A DNA stretch of 64,000 nucleotides from Sva-07 sp963774765 (GCA_963774765.1 CAVZGP010000009.1:372001-436000), one strand, 5' to 3'. Positions 24,170-32,944 are shown, counted from the first letter of the stretch. Program-made: numbers and translations. Notes: generated by a model not told the origin, from the letters alone.

Positions 24170-24811
24170 ATGTCACGCGTTCGCATTCACAACTTCTCGA
24201 TCTCGATCGACGGATTCGCCACCGGCGAGGGGCAGACCCTCGATGCACCGTTCGGTCACGCCGGCCAACGACTCCACGAATGGCTGTTTGCGACCCGGTT
24301 CGCCCACCGCGAGATTCTCGGCGAATCAGGCGGTACCGAGGGTGTCGATCACGCGATGGCCGACCGGCATGGACCAGGGATCGGTGCGGAGATCATGGGC
24401 GCGGGCAAGTTCGGACCTCCGGGCTGGCAGGACGATCCGGAGTGGCGCGGGTGGTGGGGCGACAACCCGCCGTTCCACACACCGACATTCGTCCTGACCC
24501 ACCATCCGCGCCCGCCGCTGGAAATGGAAGGTGGCACGACGTTCCACTTCCTCGATGGCGCGCCAGCGGACGTGCTCGAGGTCGCGCGGGACGCCGCTGC
24601 GGGTCTCGACGTGCGCATCGGCGGCGGTCCGACGATGATGCGCTCGTTCATTGCCTCCGGTCTCGTCGACCATCTCCACGTCGTGCTGGTGCCGATCGTG
24701 CTCGGCCGAGGCGTTCGGCTGTGGGACGGCTTGGAGGGGTTCGAGCAGCAGTACGCCATCGAGGTGGTCACGACGCCGAGTGGCGTCACCCACCTCACGT
24801 TCAGCCGATGA
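24170..24811 (+). CDS. Dihydrofolate reductase-fold (RibD C-terminal-like) protein
   Basis: A 213-residue protein of the RibD C-terminal/DHFR-like family. It begins RIHNFSISIDGFATGEGQ and has a PTFVLTHHPRPP strand, a GLDVRIGGGPTMMRSFIASGLVDHLHVVLVPIVLGRGVRLWDG block that includes the GGG nucleotide loop, and a closing VTHLTFSR. Members are NADPH-dependent reductases, mostly of unknown substrate. The start ATG is at 24170, divergent from the hypothetical gene. A role in riboflavin synthesis is unlikely because the deaminase half is missing. Confidence 0.87.
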   Translation: MSRVRIHNFSISIDGFATGEGQTLDAPFGHAGQRLHEWLFATRFAHREILGESGGTEGVDHAMADRHGPGIGAEIMGAGKFGPPGWQDDPEWRGWWGDNPPFHTPTFVLTHHPRPPLEMEGGTTFHFLDGAPADVLEVARDAAAGLDVRIGGGPTMMRSFIASGLVDHLHVVLVPIVLGRGVRLWDGLEGFEQQYAIEVVTTPSGVTHLTFSR

Positions 24812-25064
24812 CAGATCGCGCTCGGGGCGGAAACGCCGATGTCACAGCCCGCGCGAGCTGAGCGGGACCTGGGGCGTTCGGCCAGGTCGCCTCGGCCGAG
24901 TCTGATGGATGGTGCGTCGAGGTCATCTTGTCCGCCCAGGCGAAGCCGTTCGGTGACGTACAGCCCGAGTCGGGTCTGACGGTCCTCGGAAACCTCGTGT
25001 CCCGCCGCCTCGTGTCCCGCCGCTGACGCCACGCTTGCGGCGGAACGCTTCTCTCGGGGAGCGG
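24812..25064. other. Intergenic stretch with no supported gene
   Basis: About 250 bases after the DHFR-fold gene. It holds a short duplication (two CTCGTGTCCCGCCG units near 24997-25022) but no conserved frame, tRNA or clear terminator that I can support. Confidence 0.4.
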
Positions 25065-25232
25065 TCAGATGCGGCGGCGACGACCGCGACCCGGGGTGAC
25101 GGCTGCGCCGACAACGGCTGCTTTGGCCACGGGAGATGGTCCGGGTGACACGGCTTTGGCAACGACTGCGGTTTTGGCGACGGGTGCACCGACCACGCCG
25201 ACTCGTCCTCTGCGTCCTGGTCCTACTGGCAT
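25065..25232 (-). CDS. Small basic 55-residue protein downstream of DUF6325 gene
   Basis: A 55-residue frame starting with ATG only one base after the stop of the DUF6325-like gene, so translational coupling is likely. The product is rich in Val, Ala and Gly with two VAK repeats and ends in an Arg-rich tail (GRGRRRRI). Short proteins of this composition follow DUF6325 genes in other actinobacteria as far as I recall. It might be a small membrane-associated or nucleic-acid-binding peptide. Function unknown. Confidence 0.55.
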   Translation of the reverse strand: MPVGPGRRGRVGVVGAPVAKTAVVAKAVSPGPSPVAKAAVVGAAVTPGRGRRRRI

Positions 25233-25233
25233 G

Positions 25234-25692
25234 TCAGGCTCCTTCTGTCTCGAATGCTTCGTCCGCCTCGATGGCGGCGATGATGGCTTGGGCGGGGATG
25301 CGACCGTTGGCGATCAACTGTCCTCCGGCGCGTCGTGCAGCTGCTCCGAACGGTGCTGCCCACAGGTTCTCGTACACGATGACGCCGGCGACCGTGCCGG
25401 GCTCCATCGCGGCGGCCAGATGGACGACGTCGTCCTCGGCCAGGAACTCGGCGAGCTCTGCCTCCAGCGCCTGGAACGGGCCGAGGTCATCGAGGTCGGA
25501 CAGTTCGATGGCGTCGATGTTCCCGTCGCCGTCCTTGGTCAGGATGAGGAGGTCGATCAACCGGATCGTGCCGGCCTCGATCAGCGCGACGAGTTCGTCG
25601 GCCACCTCGCCGGTGAAGTAGCTCTCACCGGCAGGGAATTCGACAATGATGTAGTCGACCGGTCCGAGTTCGTCGAGCGGGTCAGCGTTCAT
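25234..25692 (-). CDS. DUF6325-family protein
   Basis: A 152-residue protein matching the actinobacterial DUF6325 pattern: DELGPVDYIIVEFP at the N-terminus, RLIDLLILTKDGDG, ELSDLDDLGPFQALEAELAEFL, VIVYENLWAAPF and RIPAQAIIAAIEADE. There is no catalytic motif. The family is often linked with small SHOCT or basic proteins and has been suggested to be envelope- or stress-associated, which is unproven. It is followed by a 55-residue coupled gene. Confidence 0.82.
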   Translation of the reverse strand: MNADPLDELGPVDYIIVEFPAGESYFTGEVADELVALIEAGTIRLIDLLILTKDGDGNIDAIELSDLDDLGPFQALEAELAEFLAEDDVVHLAAAMEPGTVAGVIVYENLWAAPFGAAARRAGGQLIANGRIPAQAIIAAIEADEAFETEGA

Positions 25693-25969
25693 GGTGTTCC
25701 AATCTTCGGGCAGTAGGGGCGGAGCACTCGGCGAGCGATCCGTTGGTTGTGGCCTCCACCGGGCTCACTCACCAGGTGTGCATGTCCATTTGAGCACATT
25801 GTGCGGTCCGGGCTTCAGCAGCGCCAGGGTCAGATGTCACCCACGGCACACGTGTTGCGCTGAGACACCGACCTCCGACCCCGACCCCGCGACGTTCCGA
25901 CAGACGATCCGAGACTTCCTGCACGCGATCCTGCCGCTGGGCTCACCGAACTCGAACAGACAACAGGTA

Positions 25970-26011
25970 CCGATGAGCAAAACCGCCGCATAGGGTCACT
26001 TCGCTCATCGC
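25970..26011. repeat. Single 42-base palindromic repeat (locus C)
   Basis: One copy of the family seen at locus A, starting CCGATGAGC and ending GCTCATCGC, with the inner stem slightly degraded (ACCG facing GGGT). It lies 16 bases past the prcA stop codon, downstream of the whole proteasome cluster, a position consistent with a transcription terminator. Confidence 0.8.
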
Positions 26012-26027
26012 AACCGGGGTCGAGGAG

Positions 26028-26696
26028 TCAGGCGCTGAGGTCGGCCTTGCTCAGCCGGTGAAAGCAGCGGCGGCCGTTGGTTCGTGCCAGGTCGGCCACT
26101 TCGAGGTCGTCGTCGGAGATCTCGCGGTCTGGGCCCCCGAGTGCCGTCCGTCCGAGCGCGATCGCCGCAGCACGGTCGAGGCCGTCGGTCCACGTGTCGG
26201 CGAGGCGTGCGTTGATCGCCTCGGCGTCGCCGCCGATCGCCGCGTAGTCGCGTTCGTCGACGACCGTGCCGTCGTAGAGGATGTGGAACATCTGATCGCC
26301 CGCTGGTTCGAGACCGACTTCGGCGACGAGGATCTCGACCTCCATCGGCTTCATCTCGTGGGTGAAGATCGTGCCGAGCATCTGGGCGTAACTGTTCGCC
26401 AGACTGCGGGCGTCGACGTCGTCACGCGAGTACTGGAAGCCCTTGAGATCGGCAGCGCGGACCCCTGCGACCCGCAGTTGGTCGAATTCGTTGTACTTGC
26501 CGACCCCGGCGAAGGCGATGCGGTCGTAGATCTCGCTCACCTTGCGCAACGTTTCGGACGCGTTCTCAGCAACGATCACGATCCCGTCGGTGTAGCGGAC
26601 CGCCACCAGCGCGCGCCCGCGGGCGATGCCCTTGCGCGCGAAGTCGGCACGGTCCTTCATCATCTGTTCAGGCGCGACGTAGAACGGCATGCTCAT
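26028..26696 (-). CDS. prcA: Proteasome subunit alpha
   Basis: A 222-residue 20S proteasome alpha subunit. It begins MSMPFYVAPEQMMKDRADFARKG, the typical bacterial alpha N-terminal gate segment, followed by the GIARGRALVAVRYTDGIVIVAEN strand. It lacks a propeptide and catalytic threonine, as expected. It forms the outer rings of the proteasome that degrades pupylated proteins delivered by Arc/Mpa. The ATG overlaps the prcB stop (ATGA). It ends LSKADLSA and is somewhat shorter than mycobacterial PrcA. Confidence 0.95.
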   Translation of the reverse strand: MSMPFYVAPEQMMKDRADFARKGIARGRALVAVRYTDGIVIVAENASETLRKVSEIYDRIAFAGVGKYNEFDQLRVAGVRAADLKGFQYSRDDVDARSLANSYAQMLGTIFTHEMKPMEVEILVAEVGLEPAGDQMFHILYDGTVVDERDYAAIGGDAEAINARLADTWTDGLDRAAAIALGRTALGGPDREISDDDLEVADLARTNGRRCFHRLSKADLSA

Positions 26697-27490
26697 CGCG
26701 AACGCACCTCCGCAACGATGGCTTCGTACCGGACGGCGAGGTCCTCGTCGGCGAGCCGGTTCCATCCGCGGGCGTCGATGGTGGCGACGACTGGATAGAT
26801 CCCGCGGAGTACGTCCGGTCCGCCCGTTGCCGAGTCGGCGTCGGCCGCTTCCCAGAGTGCCCGAGCAGCCAGGTTGACGGCGTCGTCGCGGCTCATGCCA
26901 GAGCGGAAGCCGACCTTGATCACCGTGCCGGCGTGCAGGCTGCCCGAGCCGGTGGCCACGTAGTCGCGTTCCTCGTAGCGGCCGCCTGTGGCGTCGTAGT
27001 CCCAGAGTCGGCCGCACTCACGACGCAGGTCGTAGCCCCCGAAGATCGGGACCACGACCATGCCCATCATCGCCGCCTGCAGATTGCCGCGGACCATCAT
27101 CGACAGCTGGTTCGCCTTGCCCTCGAGGCTGAGCGCCGTGCCTTCGACCTTCTCGTAGTGCTCGAGCTGTAGCTGGAAAAGGCGGATCATCTCCATCGCC
27201 GCACCTGCTGCGCCCGCGATGGCGACACCGCTGTGGCGGTCGGCCTCGACGACCTTCTCCATCGTGCGATGGGAGATCAGGTTCCCGGAGGTCGCCCGCC
27301 GGTCTCCCGCCATCACCACGCCGTCGGCGTAGGTGAGCGCCACACAGGTGGTGGCGTGCGGCAGCGACAGCTCACGCATCAGATCGGTGGAGGCGCCAAC
27401 CATCGGCTCGGGCCCGAGGCCCATGCGACGCAGCAGCTCCGGAAAGCTCGACCCCGGATCGTCCGACGTCGAGAAGATCGGCATCGTCAC
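26693..27490 (-). CDS. prcB: Proteasome subunit beta
   Basis: A 265-residue proteasome beta precursor. A propeptide of 46 residues ends at HA, and the mature protein starts at Thr47 (TTCVALTYADGVVMAGDRRAT), the N-terminal nucleophile. Alanine rather than the usual glycine precedes the cleavage site. The mature part has the GSGSLHA and DADSATGGPD segments of PrcB. It lies three bases downstream of pup and overlaps prcA by four bases. It makes the inner catalytic rings of the 20S particle. Confidence 0.95.
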   Translation of the reverse strand: MTMPIFSTSDDPGSSFPELLRRMGLGPEPMVGASTDLMRELSLPHATTCVALTYADGVVMAGDRRATSGNLISHRTMEKVVEADRHSGVAIAGAAGAAMEMIRLFQLQLEHYEKVEGTALSLEGKANQLSMMVRGNLQAAMMGMVVVPIFGGYDLRRECGRLWDYDATGGRYEERDYVATGSGSLHAGTVIKVGFRSGMSRDDAVNLAARALWEAADADSATGGPDVLRGIYPVVATIDARGWNRLADEDLAVRYEAIVAEVRSR

Positions 27491-27493
27491 GGG

Positions 27494-27691
27494 CTACTGT
27501 CCGCCCTTTTGCACATAGGACTTCACGAAATCCTCGGCGTTGGTCTCCAGCACCTCGTCGATCTCGTCGAGCAGGTCATCGAGTTCAGCCTTGAGCTTCT
27601 CGCCGGTCTCGGTGGTCGCCGGTGCAGCTTCGACCTCCGCGTCGGTGTCGCGGTTCGTCGTGCCCTTCGACTTCTGGGTGCGTTCGGCCAT
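27494..27691 (-). CDS. pup: Prokaryotic ubiquitin-like protein Pup
   Basis: A 65-residue, largely disordered acidic protein with the conserved C-terminal half ELDDLLDEIDEVLE...AEDFVKSYVQKGGQ. The final Gly-Gly-Gln shows that it needs deamidation of the C-terminal Gln by Dop before ligation by PafA. The central helix (about 30-52) is the Arc/Mpa coiled-coil binding segment. It is placed between dop (43 bases upstream) and prcB (three bases downstream). Confidence 0.97.
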   Translation of the reverse strand: MAERTQKSKGTTNRDTDAEVEAAPATTETGEKLKAELDDLLDEIDEVLETNAEDFVKSYVQKGGQ

Positions 27692-27734
27692 CAGCGGGTG
27701 CTTCCCTTCGGTGAGTCGGATGAATCGTGGTGGA

Positions 27735-29228
27735 TCACTGACCGAGACGGTCGAGGAGGTCTCGTGCCGTCTCGCTCTGGTCGATCAAGGTACCAACGTG
27801 GTCGGCGGTCCCGCGTAGCGGTTCCATCATCGGCACTCGCCGGAGTGGGTCCCGGCCAATATCGAACACGAGCGAGTCCCAGTTCGCCGCCACCACATCG
27901 TCGGGGAACTTCTGCAGACAGCGTCCCCGGAAGTACGCCCGGGTGGTCGTGGGCGGTTCGGTCATCGCCGCGGCGACCTCGGCCTCGCTGACCATCGTGT
28001 CGAGGCCGGCCCGGAGCGCCAGACAGCGATCGGCTCGCAGGTCGTGGTACTGGAGGTCGATCGCCTTGAGCTTGGCCGATCCGGACTCGATGTCGTGGCG
28101 GTCGGCGTAGCCCTCGACGAGGCGCTGCTTGGCGACCCAATCGACCCAGTGTGCAACCGATGTCGGATCGGATTCGAGCGCGGCGAGGACGGTCTCCCAC
28201 TTGGCAAGCACGTCGGCGCCGATGCCCTCGCCGACACACTCGAGTCCGTGTGACTGCTCGTATTTGCGCGCCCGCTCGAGCAGGCCCCACTGGATCTCGA
28301 GCGCCGTGGCTCGATTTCCGTCGCGCAGCATGATCGTCTGGCGAAGCGTCGGGTCGTGGCTCACCTGACGGATCGCGACGACGGGGCTGCCGAGCAGCCA
28401 CTCGTCGCCGAGTTCGTCGTCTTCGATCATGGCCAGAACGATCGCCGTGGTGCCGACCTTGAGGTAGGTCGCCACCTCGCTCATGTTCGCGTCGCCGACG
28501 ATCACGTGCAGGCGTCGGTACTTCTGGGCATCGGCGTGCGGTTCGTCGCGGGTGTTGACGATCGGGCGTTTCAGCGTGGTTTCGAGCCCGATCTCCTCCT
28601 CGAAGAAGTCGGCCCGCTGACTGAGTTGGTACGCAACGTGATCGGCCGGCCTGCCGGGAAGCTCGCAGCCCACCTTTCCCGCGCCGCAGAACACCTGACG
28701 CGTCACGAAATGCGGAGTGATCTGGCTCGCCAAGCGCCCGAACGGCGTCTCGCGCGCCATCAGGTAGTTCTCGTGGCAGCCGTAGCTGTTGCCCTTGCCA
28801 TCGGAATTGTTCTTGTGGACGATGATCTCGCCGTCGTCGGGGAGCAGCGAGCGAACGTGTTCCATCGACGCCCGGACGATCTCCTCGGCGGCGCGGTCCC
28901 ACACCAGAGCCTCGCGTGCGGTCGTGACCTCGGGCGTGGAGATTTCGGGATGGGCGTGATCGACGTAGTAGCGGGCGCCATTGGTGAGCACGGCGTTGAC
29001 GAGCATCGTCTCGACCTCGGGTGCCAGCGAGGCGTCGAGTTCGAACCCGCGGGCATCGTTGGTCGGCTGTTCGTCCTCGAAGTCCCAGCCCACGCGACCC
29101 CGGTCGCGATTGGTGGCCGCGACGTAGGCATTGATCAGCATCGATGACGCCGAGACGGGGTTGTTGTCGCCCCCGCGCACGACGATGCCGTACTCGGTCT
29201 CGATCCCGCAGACCTTGGTCAGCGCCAT
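27735..29228 (-). CDS. dop: Pup deamidase/depupylase Dop
   Basis: A 497-residue paralogue of PafA. It begins MALTKVCGIETEYGIVVRG, with the ETEYG metal segment typical of Dop. The Dop loop region follows (WDFEDEQPTNDARGFELD, about 47-65), along with KNNSDGKGNSYGCHENYLM and VNTRDEPHADAQKYRRLHVI. Dop deamidates Pup-Gln to Pup-Glu and removes Pup from substrates. It lies upstream of pup in the same direction. Presence of the Dop loop separates it from PafA. Confidence 0.96.
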   Translation of the reverse strand: MALTKVCGIETEYGIVVRGGDNNPVSASSMLINAYVAATNRDRGRVGWDFEDEQPTNDARGFELDASLAPEVETMLVNAVLTNGARYYVDHAHPEISTPEVTTAREALVWDRAAEEIVRASMEHVRSLLPDDGEIIVHKNNSDGKGNSYGCHENYLMARETPFGRLASQITPHFVTRQVFCGAGKVGCELPGRPADHVAYQLSQRADFFEEEIGLETTLKRPIVNTRDEPHADAQKYRRLHVIVGDANMSEVATYLKVGTTAIVLAMIEDDELGDEWLLGSPVVAIRQVSHDPTLRQTIMLRDGNRATALEIQWGLLERARKYEQSHGLECVGEGIGADVLAKWETVLAALESDPTSVAHWVDWVAKQRLVEGYADRHDIESGSAKLKAIDLQYHDLRADRCLALRAGLDTMVSEAEVAAAMTEPPTTTRAYFRGRCLQKFPDDVVAANWDSLVFDIGRDPLRRVPMMEPLRGTADHVGTLIDQSETARDLLDRLGQ

Positions 29229-29273
29229 GCCCTGAACCTAGCGGAGCAACCTGCCCCCGTGACGTTCAGCTCA

Positions 29274-29306
29274 CGGTCCTACCGGGGTCGGGGCCGGGGA
29301 GGACCG
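29274..29306 (-). terminator. Possible hairpin between arc and dop
   Basis: CGGTCCT at 29274-29280 pairs with AGGACCG at 29300-29306, with an inner CCGG/CCGG pairing, giving a GC-rich hairpin in the 117-base gap between arc and dop. There is no U-tract. It could be an attenuator or mRNA-processing element rather than a true terminator. Confidence 0.3.
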
Positions 29307-29345
29307 AGCGTCAGAGGATGTCGAGGTCGTCGTCGAGGTCGGGAT

Positions 29346-31073
29346 TCACAGGTACTGCCCGGTGGCCACCCGTTCGATCGCTCGGCCGCCCGTGGCGTCG
29401 GTTGCCGCGGCCTCGGACACGAGCGTGCGGATGAACACGATGCGCTCGCCCTTCTTGCCGGAGATCTTCGCCCAGTCGTCGGGATTGGTGGTGTTCGGCA
29501 GGTCCTCGTGTTCCTTGTACTCCTGCTTGATCGATGCGAGGAGATCGTCGGTACACACACCCTTCGCTCCCCCACCGATCACGCGCTTGATCGCCAGCTT
29601 CTTCGCGCGGCGCACGACGTTCTCGATCATGGCACCCGACGAGAAGTCCTTGTAGTAGAGGATCTCCTTGTCGCCGTTTTGATAGGTGACCTCGAGGAAC
29701 CGGTTCGCCTCGTCGTCGCGGTACATCTCGGTGACGGTTGAGTCGATCATGTCGGGGATCGACTCACCCTCGGCGATCGGGATCTCGTTGGTGAGGTACC
29801 TGGCGAAGATCGCCTTGGCCGCCTCGGCGTTCGGGCGCTCGATCTTGATCTTCACGTCGAGACGGCCAGGGCGCAGGATGGCGGGGTCGATCAGGTCCTC
29901 GCGGTTCGTCGCGCCGATCACGATCACGTTCTTGAGTCCCTCGACACCATCGATCTCCGACAGCAGCTGCGGCACGATCGTCGACTCCATGTCGGAGCTG
30001 ATGCCCGAGCCGCGGGTGCGGAACATCGAGTCCATCTCGTCGAAGAACACGATGACCGGCCAACCCTCATCGCTCTTCTCACGCGCCCGCTGGAACACGA
30101 GGCGGATCTGGCGCTCGGTCTCGCCCACGTACTTGTTCAACAGTTCCGGGCCCTTGATGTTGATGAAGTAGCTGCGGCCCTTGCCCTCACCGATCGTCTC
30201 GGCGACCTTCTTGGCAAGGCTGTTTGCGACCGCCTTCGCGATCAGCGTCTTGCCGCAGCCTGGCGGCCCGTACAGCAAGATGCCCTTCGGTGCCGGCAAC
30301 TGGTGCTCGGCGAACAGATCCTGGTGCAGGAACGGCAATTCGACGGCGTCGGCGATCTGTTCGATCTGATTGTCGAGACCACCGATGTCGGTGTAGGAGA
30401 TGTCCGGCACCTCTTCGAGCAGCAGGTGCTCGACCTCGGGGCGCGGCAACTTCTCCAGCAGCAGATTCGAACGCGTGTCGAGCCGGAGGTGATCGCCGTT
30501 GCGGATGTGTGTGCCACGTATCGCATCGGCGAGCTCGCACACCCGCTCTTCGTCGGCCCGACCGACCACCACGATGCGCACGCCGTCGTCCATCACCTCT
30601 TTGACCGTCACCACCTCACCGGTGATCTCCGGCGCCCTCGCCATCACGACGTTGTAGCTCTCGTTCAGCACCACCTCCGCGCCGCGATCGAGCAGCTCGT
30701 GGTCGATGTCGGGGTGCAGTGCAACTCGCATCTTGCGGCCACTGGTGAGGATGTCGACGGTGTCGTCATCGTTCTTGCCGACCACCACGCCATAGGCCGA
30801 TGGCGGTTGTGACAGCTTGTCGACTTCGTCGCGCAGTGTGGCGATGTGCTCGCGCGCCTCGCGTAGCGTGTAGGAGAGCTTCTCGTTCTGTCCGACCGCC
30901 GCAGCGAGCTGCCCCTTGGTTTCGAGCAGTCGTTCCTCGAGCGAGTGCACCCGCCTTGGTGCATCGGCGAGCCGAGCGCGCAGATGTGCGATCTCGTCGT
31001 GGAGGGCAGCCAGCTCGGCATCGTCGCCGCTGGCGTCGTTGGTCGACCGTGGATCGTCCGCAGAGGTTGCCAT
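29346..31073 (-). CDS. arc: Proteasome-activating AAA ATPase Arc/Mpa
   Basis: A 575-residue AAA ATPase. The N-terminal coiled coil (about 20-90) binds Pup, and two OB-type domains follow (about 95-220). The AAA module has Walker A GPPGCGKT (269-276) and Walker B IVFFDE (341-346). The protein ends GQYL, with the penultimate tyrosine that docks into the alpha ring. It unfolds pupylated proteins and feeds them to the 20S core. The ATG at 31071-31073 is chosen because the acidic N-terminus before the coiled coil begins there. It is divergent from a ferredoxin gene. Confidence 0.96.
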   Translation of the reverse strand: MATSADDPRSTNDASGDDAELAALHDEIAHLRARLADAPRRVHSLEERLLETKGQLAAAVGQNEKLSYTLREAREHIATLRDEVDKLSQPPSAYGVVVGKNDDDTVDILTSGRKMRVALHPDIDHELLDRGAEVVLNESYNVVMARAPEITGEVVTVKEVMDDGVRIVVVGRADEERVCELADAIRGTHIRNGDHLRLDTRSNLLLEKLPRPEVEHLLLEEVPDISYTDIGGLDNQIEQIADAVELPFLHQDLFAEHQLPAPKGILLYGPPGCGKTLIAKAVANSLAKKVAETIGEGKGRSYFINIKGPELLNKYVGETERQIRLVFQRAREKSDEGWPVIVFFDEMDSMFRTRGSGISSDMESTIVPQLLSEIDGVEGLKNVIVIGATNREDLIDPAILRPGRLDVKIKIERPNAEAAKAIFARYLTNEIPIAEGESIPDMIDSTVTEMYRDDEANRFLEVTYQNGDKEILYYKDFSSGAMIENVVRRAKKLAIKRVIGGGAKGVCTDDLLASIKQEYKEHEDLPNTTNPDDWAKISGKKGERIVFIRTLVSEAAATDATGGRAIERVATGQYL

Positions 31074-31175
31074 GGGCCGAATGTACACGCCGGCGCGGGG
31101 ATCGTCTTTGCACGTGCTTGGCCGTGTAAACTTCGCTCCGAAGGACAACCCCCACTCAATGAGGAGCCCACTGAC

Positions 31176-31421
31176 ATGAAGGTCTGGATCGACCAGGATC
31201 TGTGCACCGGCGACGGCCTGTGCGAGGAGATCGCCCCCGACGTCTTCACCCTGCTCGACGACGGCCTCGCCTACGTCGTCGAGAGCGGCAAGATCTTCGC
31301 CGAGGCCAAGGGAAACGCCCAAGGCGCCGAAGGCCTCGCCGAGATCCCCGATGGTCAGCTCGAAGCGGTCATCGAATCCGCCGAGGAGTGCCCCGGCGAG
31401 TGCATCTACATCGAACCCTGA
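31176..31421 (+). CDS. Small ferredoxin ([3Fe-4S]/[4Fe-4S] type)
   Basis: An 81-residue ferredoxin of the single-cluster actinobacterial type. Cysteines are C10, C16, C72 and C76 in the patterns CTGDGLC and CPGEC. The gap between the first two (CxxxxxC) fits a [3Fe-4S]-type cluster in which the second cysteine of the classical motif is replaced by Asp. A loop insertion (GKIFAEAKGNAQG) separates the halves. Such ferredoxins serve P450s or other oxidoreductases and are found near proteasome genes in several actinobacteria as I recall. It is transcribed away from arc. Confidence 0.88.
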   Translation: MKVWIDQDLCTGDGLCEEIAPDVFTLLDDGLAYVVESGKIFAEAKGNAQGAEGLAEIPDGQLEAVIESAEECPGECIYIEP

Positions 31422-31443
31422 TCAGCAACGTCCCCCGAACGAC

Positions 31444-31476
31444 ACGAGGCCCTGGACACACCGTCCGGGGCCTCGT
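31444..31476 (+). terminator. Strong hairpin terminator after the ferredoxin gene
   Basis: ACGAGGCCC facing GGGCCTCGT, extended by GGAC/GTCC and closing on a five-base loop, gives a 14-pair stem with one T-G pair, 22 bases past the ferredoxin stop. There is no clear U-run, which is common in high-GC actinobacteria. Confidence 0.65.
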
Positions 31477-31547
31477 CGCGTCACACACAGCGATGATCAT
31501 CGTGCTGTCGAGCTGCCAGTGAAGCGTGTCATCCGTGGCCAGCAGGC

Positions 31548-31946
31548 TCAGTCGGAGCCGTACTTCTCGGCGTGGTGGTCCGCCTCGTTCGGCGCGTCGA
31601 CTCCTGGCGGGAGTGGTGCCTGGAGACTCACGAGTCGACCGTCAGGATCTCGAACGAGTGCCTCGACGACGGCCCAGTGCTGGGGTGTGAACGCTTGTGC
31701 GACGTCACCGAACCGACGTGGCTCGAACGCCGACGCGTCAGCCACGCGCAGTACTGGGTGTGTCCCGAGATCCGTTACGTGTTGCTCGTTGATGAAGACG
31801 TACGGGCCGCCCGCCGGGTGTCGCCACTGGCCAGAGCCGTGGTCGGTCTCGAACACGTTCTCGAAACCCATCGAAGCCCAGAACGCAGCTGTCGCTGCGT
31901 AGTCCCGCGTCTCGATGTAGAAGCCCTCGAATCCTTCAGTCGCCAT
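31548..31946 (-). CDS. VOC (glyoxalase-like) family protein
   Basis: A 132-residue single VOC domain with the FYIETRDYAATAAFWASMGF opening and a PAGGPYVFINEQ strand. Metal-binding residues are not complete in the usual positions, so it may be a binding or resistance-type protein rather than a glyoxalase. The ATG overlaps the end of the phosphotransferase gene by 11 bases, showing one transcription unit. The substrate is unknown. Confidence 0.8.
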   Translation of the reverse strand: MATEGFEGFYIETRDYAATAAFWASMGFENVFETDHGSGQWRHPAGGPYVFINEQHVTDLGTHPVLRVADASAFEPRRFGDVAQAFTPQHWAVVEALVRDPDGRLVSLQAPLPPGVDAPNEADHHAEKYGSD

Positions 31947-32907
31947 GCCCCTGGCTCCTTTCCGTCGGCGAGACGACGTCGAGCCGGCGCGGACCGCACT
32001 CGAGCAGTTCGTCGAGTTGGCGCAGCGTCCAGCGCAGGTTTTCGATGTCGCCCAGGGTTGCGTACCAGCCGAGGTGACTGGCGCCGATCTGGAGTTCGTA
32101 GACGTGATGGCGGACGGCCACGTCAACGGCCTCGGATGCCGACAGCGTCGGCACCACCCGCTCCCACAGGTCGAGGGCTCCGATGCCCTCATGCCAGCGA
32201 CCCCAGAACGTGCACCACGCGAGGTCGTAAACGGCGTCACCCCAGGTGGAGCACTTCCAGGAGAACACCGCGGTGACCGATTCCGCCCCGGGCGTGACGA
32301 GGACGTTGTAGTGGAGCAGGTCGGAATGAACGAGTTCACGCCGATCGCGACAGGCATCGAGCAGCGAGCGGATGCGGCGGTCAACGGCCGTGAACGTCCG
32401 CTCTGCCGCTGGATCTCCGGCGACACGTGGTCGCCACCCCGCCGTGTGGTGACCAGGTCGATCGGTGATGCCGGCGAGCAACCAGTCGCGCCACGCAGGC
32501 ACGACGATTCCGGTGTCGGGCACGCTCCGGAGGCCAGCGAGCAACTCGACGACGGTCGGCCCGAGCGCGTCGGCCTGATCGGGGCCGATCTCTTCCAAGA
32601 ACCGGCCGCGATGCCGACGCGAGATCGCGAACCACCGACCAAACCCTTCTGCGATGGCGAGGACCTCAGGCACTGGGAGCTCCGTTGACCCGTAACGCAT
32701 GGCGATCTCGTCGTCACGGAACCCATCGGGCCCGTCGTTGATGCGGAGAACCAGCTCGTCGTCGCCGATCCGATAGCCATACGCGGCCGACCAGAACCCT
32801 CCACCGAGCGCCTCGAGGTCCATCGGATCCGCGCCGTGGTGAGCGCGCAGGAACTGAACGACTTCAGAATCCGAGGGCCGCTTGTCACTTGGTCGCATCA
32901 GCGTCAC
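31936..32907 (-). CDS. Aminoglycoside phosphotransferase (APH)-family protein
   Basis: A 323-residue kinase-like protein. The catalytic loop reads VHSDLLHYNVLV, a variant of HGDxxxxN in which Gly is Ser. The following metal-binding segment, AVFSWKCSTWGDAVYDLAW, has Ser-Trp where Asp is usual in the DxD motif, so catalytic competence is uncertain. Members phosphorylate small hydroxylated metabolites or antibiotics. It is cotranscribed with the VOC gene, a pairing seen in detoxification or sugar-metabolism modules, but the substrate is unknown. Confidence 0.78.
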   Translation of the reverse strand: MTLMRPSDKRPSDSEVVQFLRAHHGADPMDLEALGGGFWSAAYGYRIGDDELVLRINDGPDGFRDDEIAMRYGSTELPVPEVLAIAEGFGRWFAISRRHRGRFLEEIGPDQADALGPTVVELLAGLRSVPDTGIVVPAWRDWLLAGITDRPGHHTAGWRPRVAGDPAAERTFTAVDRRIRSLLDACRDRRELVHSDLLHYNVLVTPGAESVTAVFSWKCSTWGDAVYDLAWCTFWGRWHEGIGALDLWERVVPTLSASEAVDVAVRHHVYELQIGASHLGWYATLGDIENLRWTLRQLDELLECGPRRLDVVSPTERSQGHGD

Positions 32908-32944
32908 GTTTCCTCCAGACAGACGACTGCCTGTTCGCGTTGAA

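Noticed and set aside
26691..26699. Further GCTCATCGC sequences, for example at the prcB/prcA and dacB/dacB junctions and in the amidohydrolase gene
   Set aside because: These are single 9-mers without a partner arm at the 42-base distance. They arise naturally from ATGA stop/start overlaps followed by Ser or Arg codons.
30945..31421. Longer ferredoxin starting inside the arc gene
   Set aside because: The extension is antisense to arc. The ATG at 31176 gives a complete ferredoxin with normal spacing.
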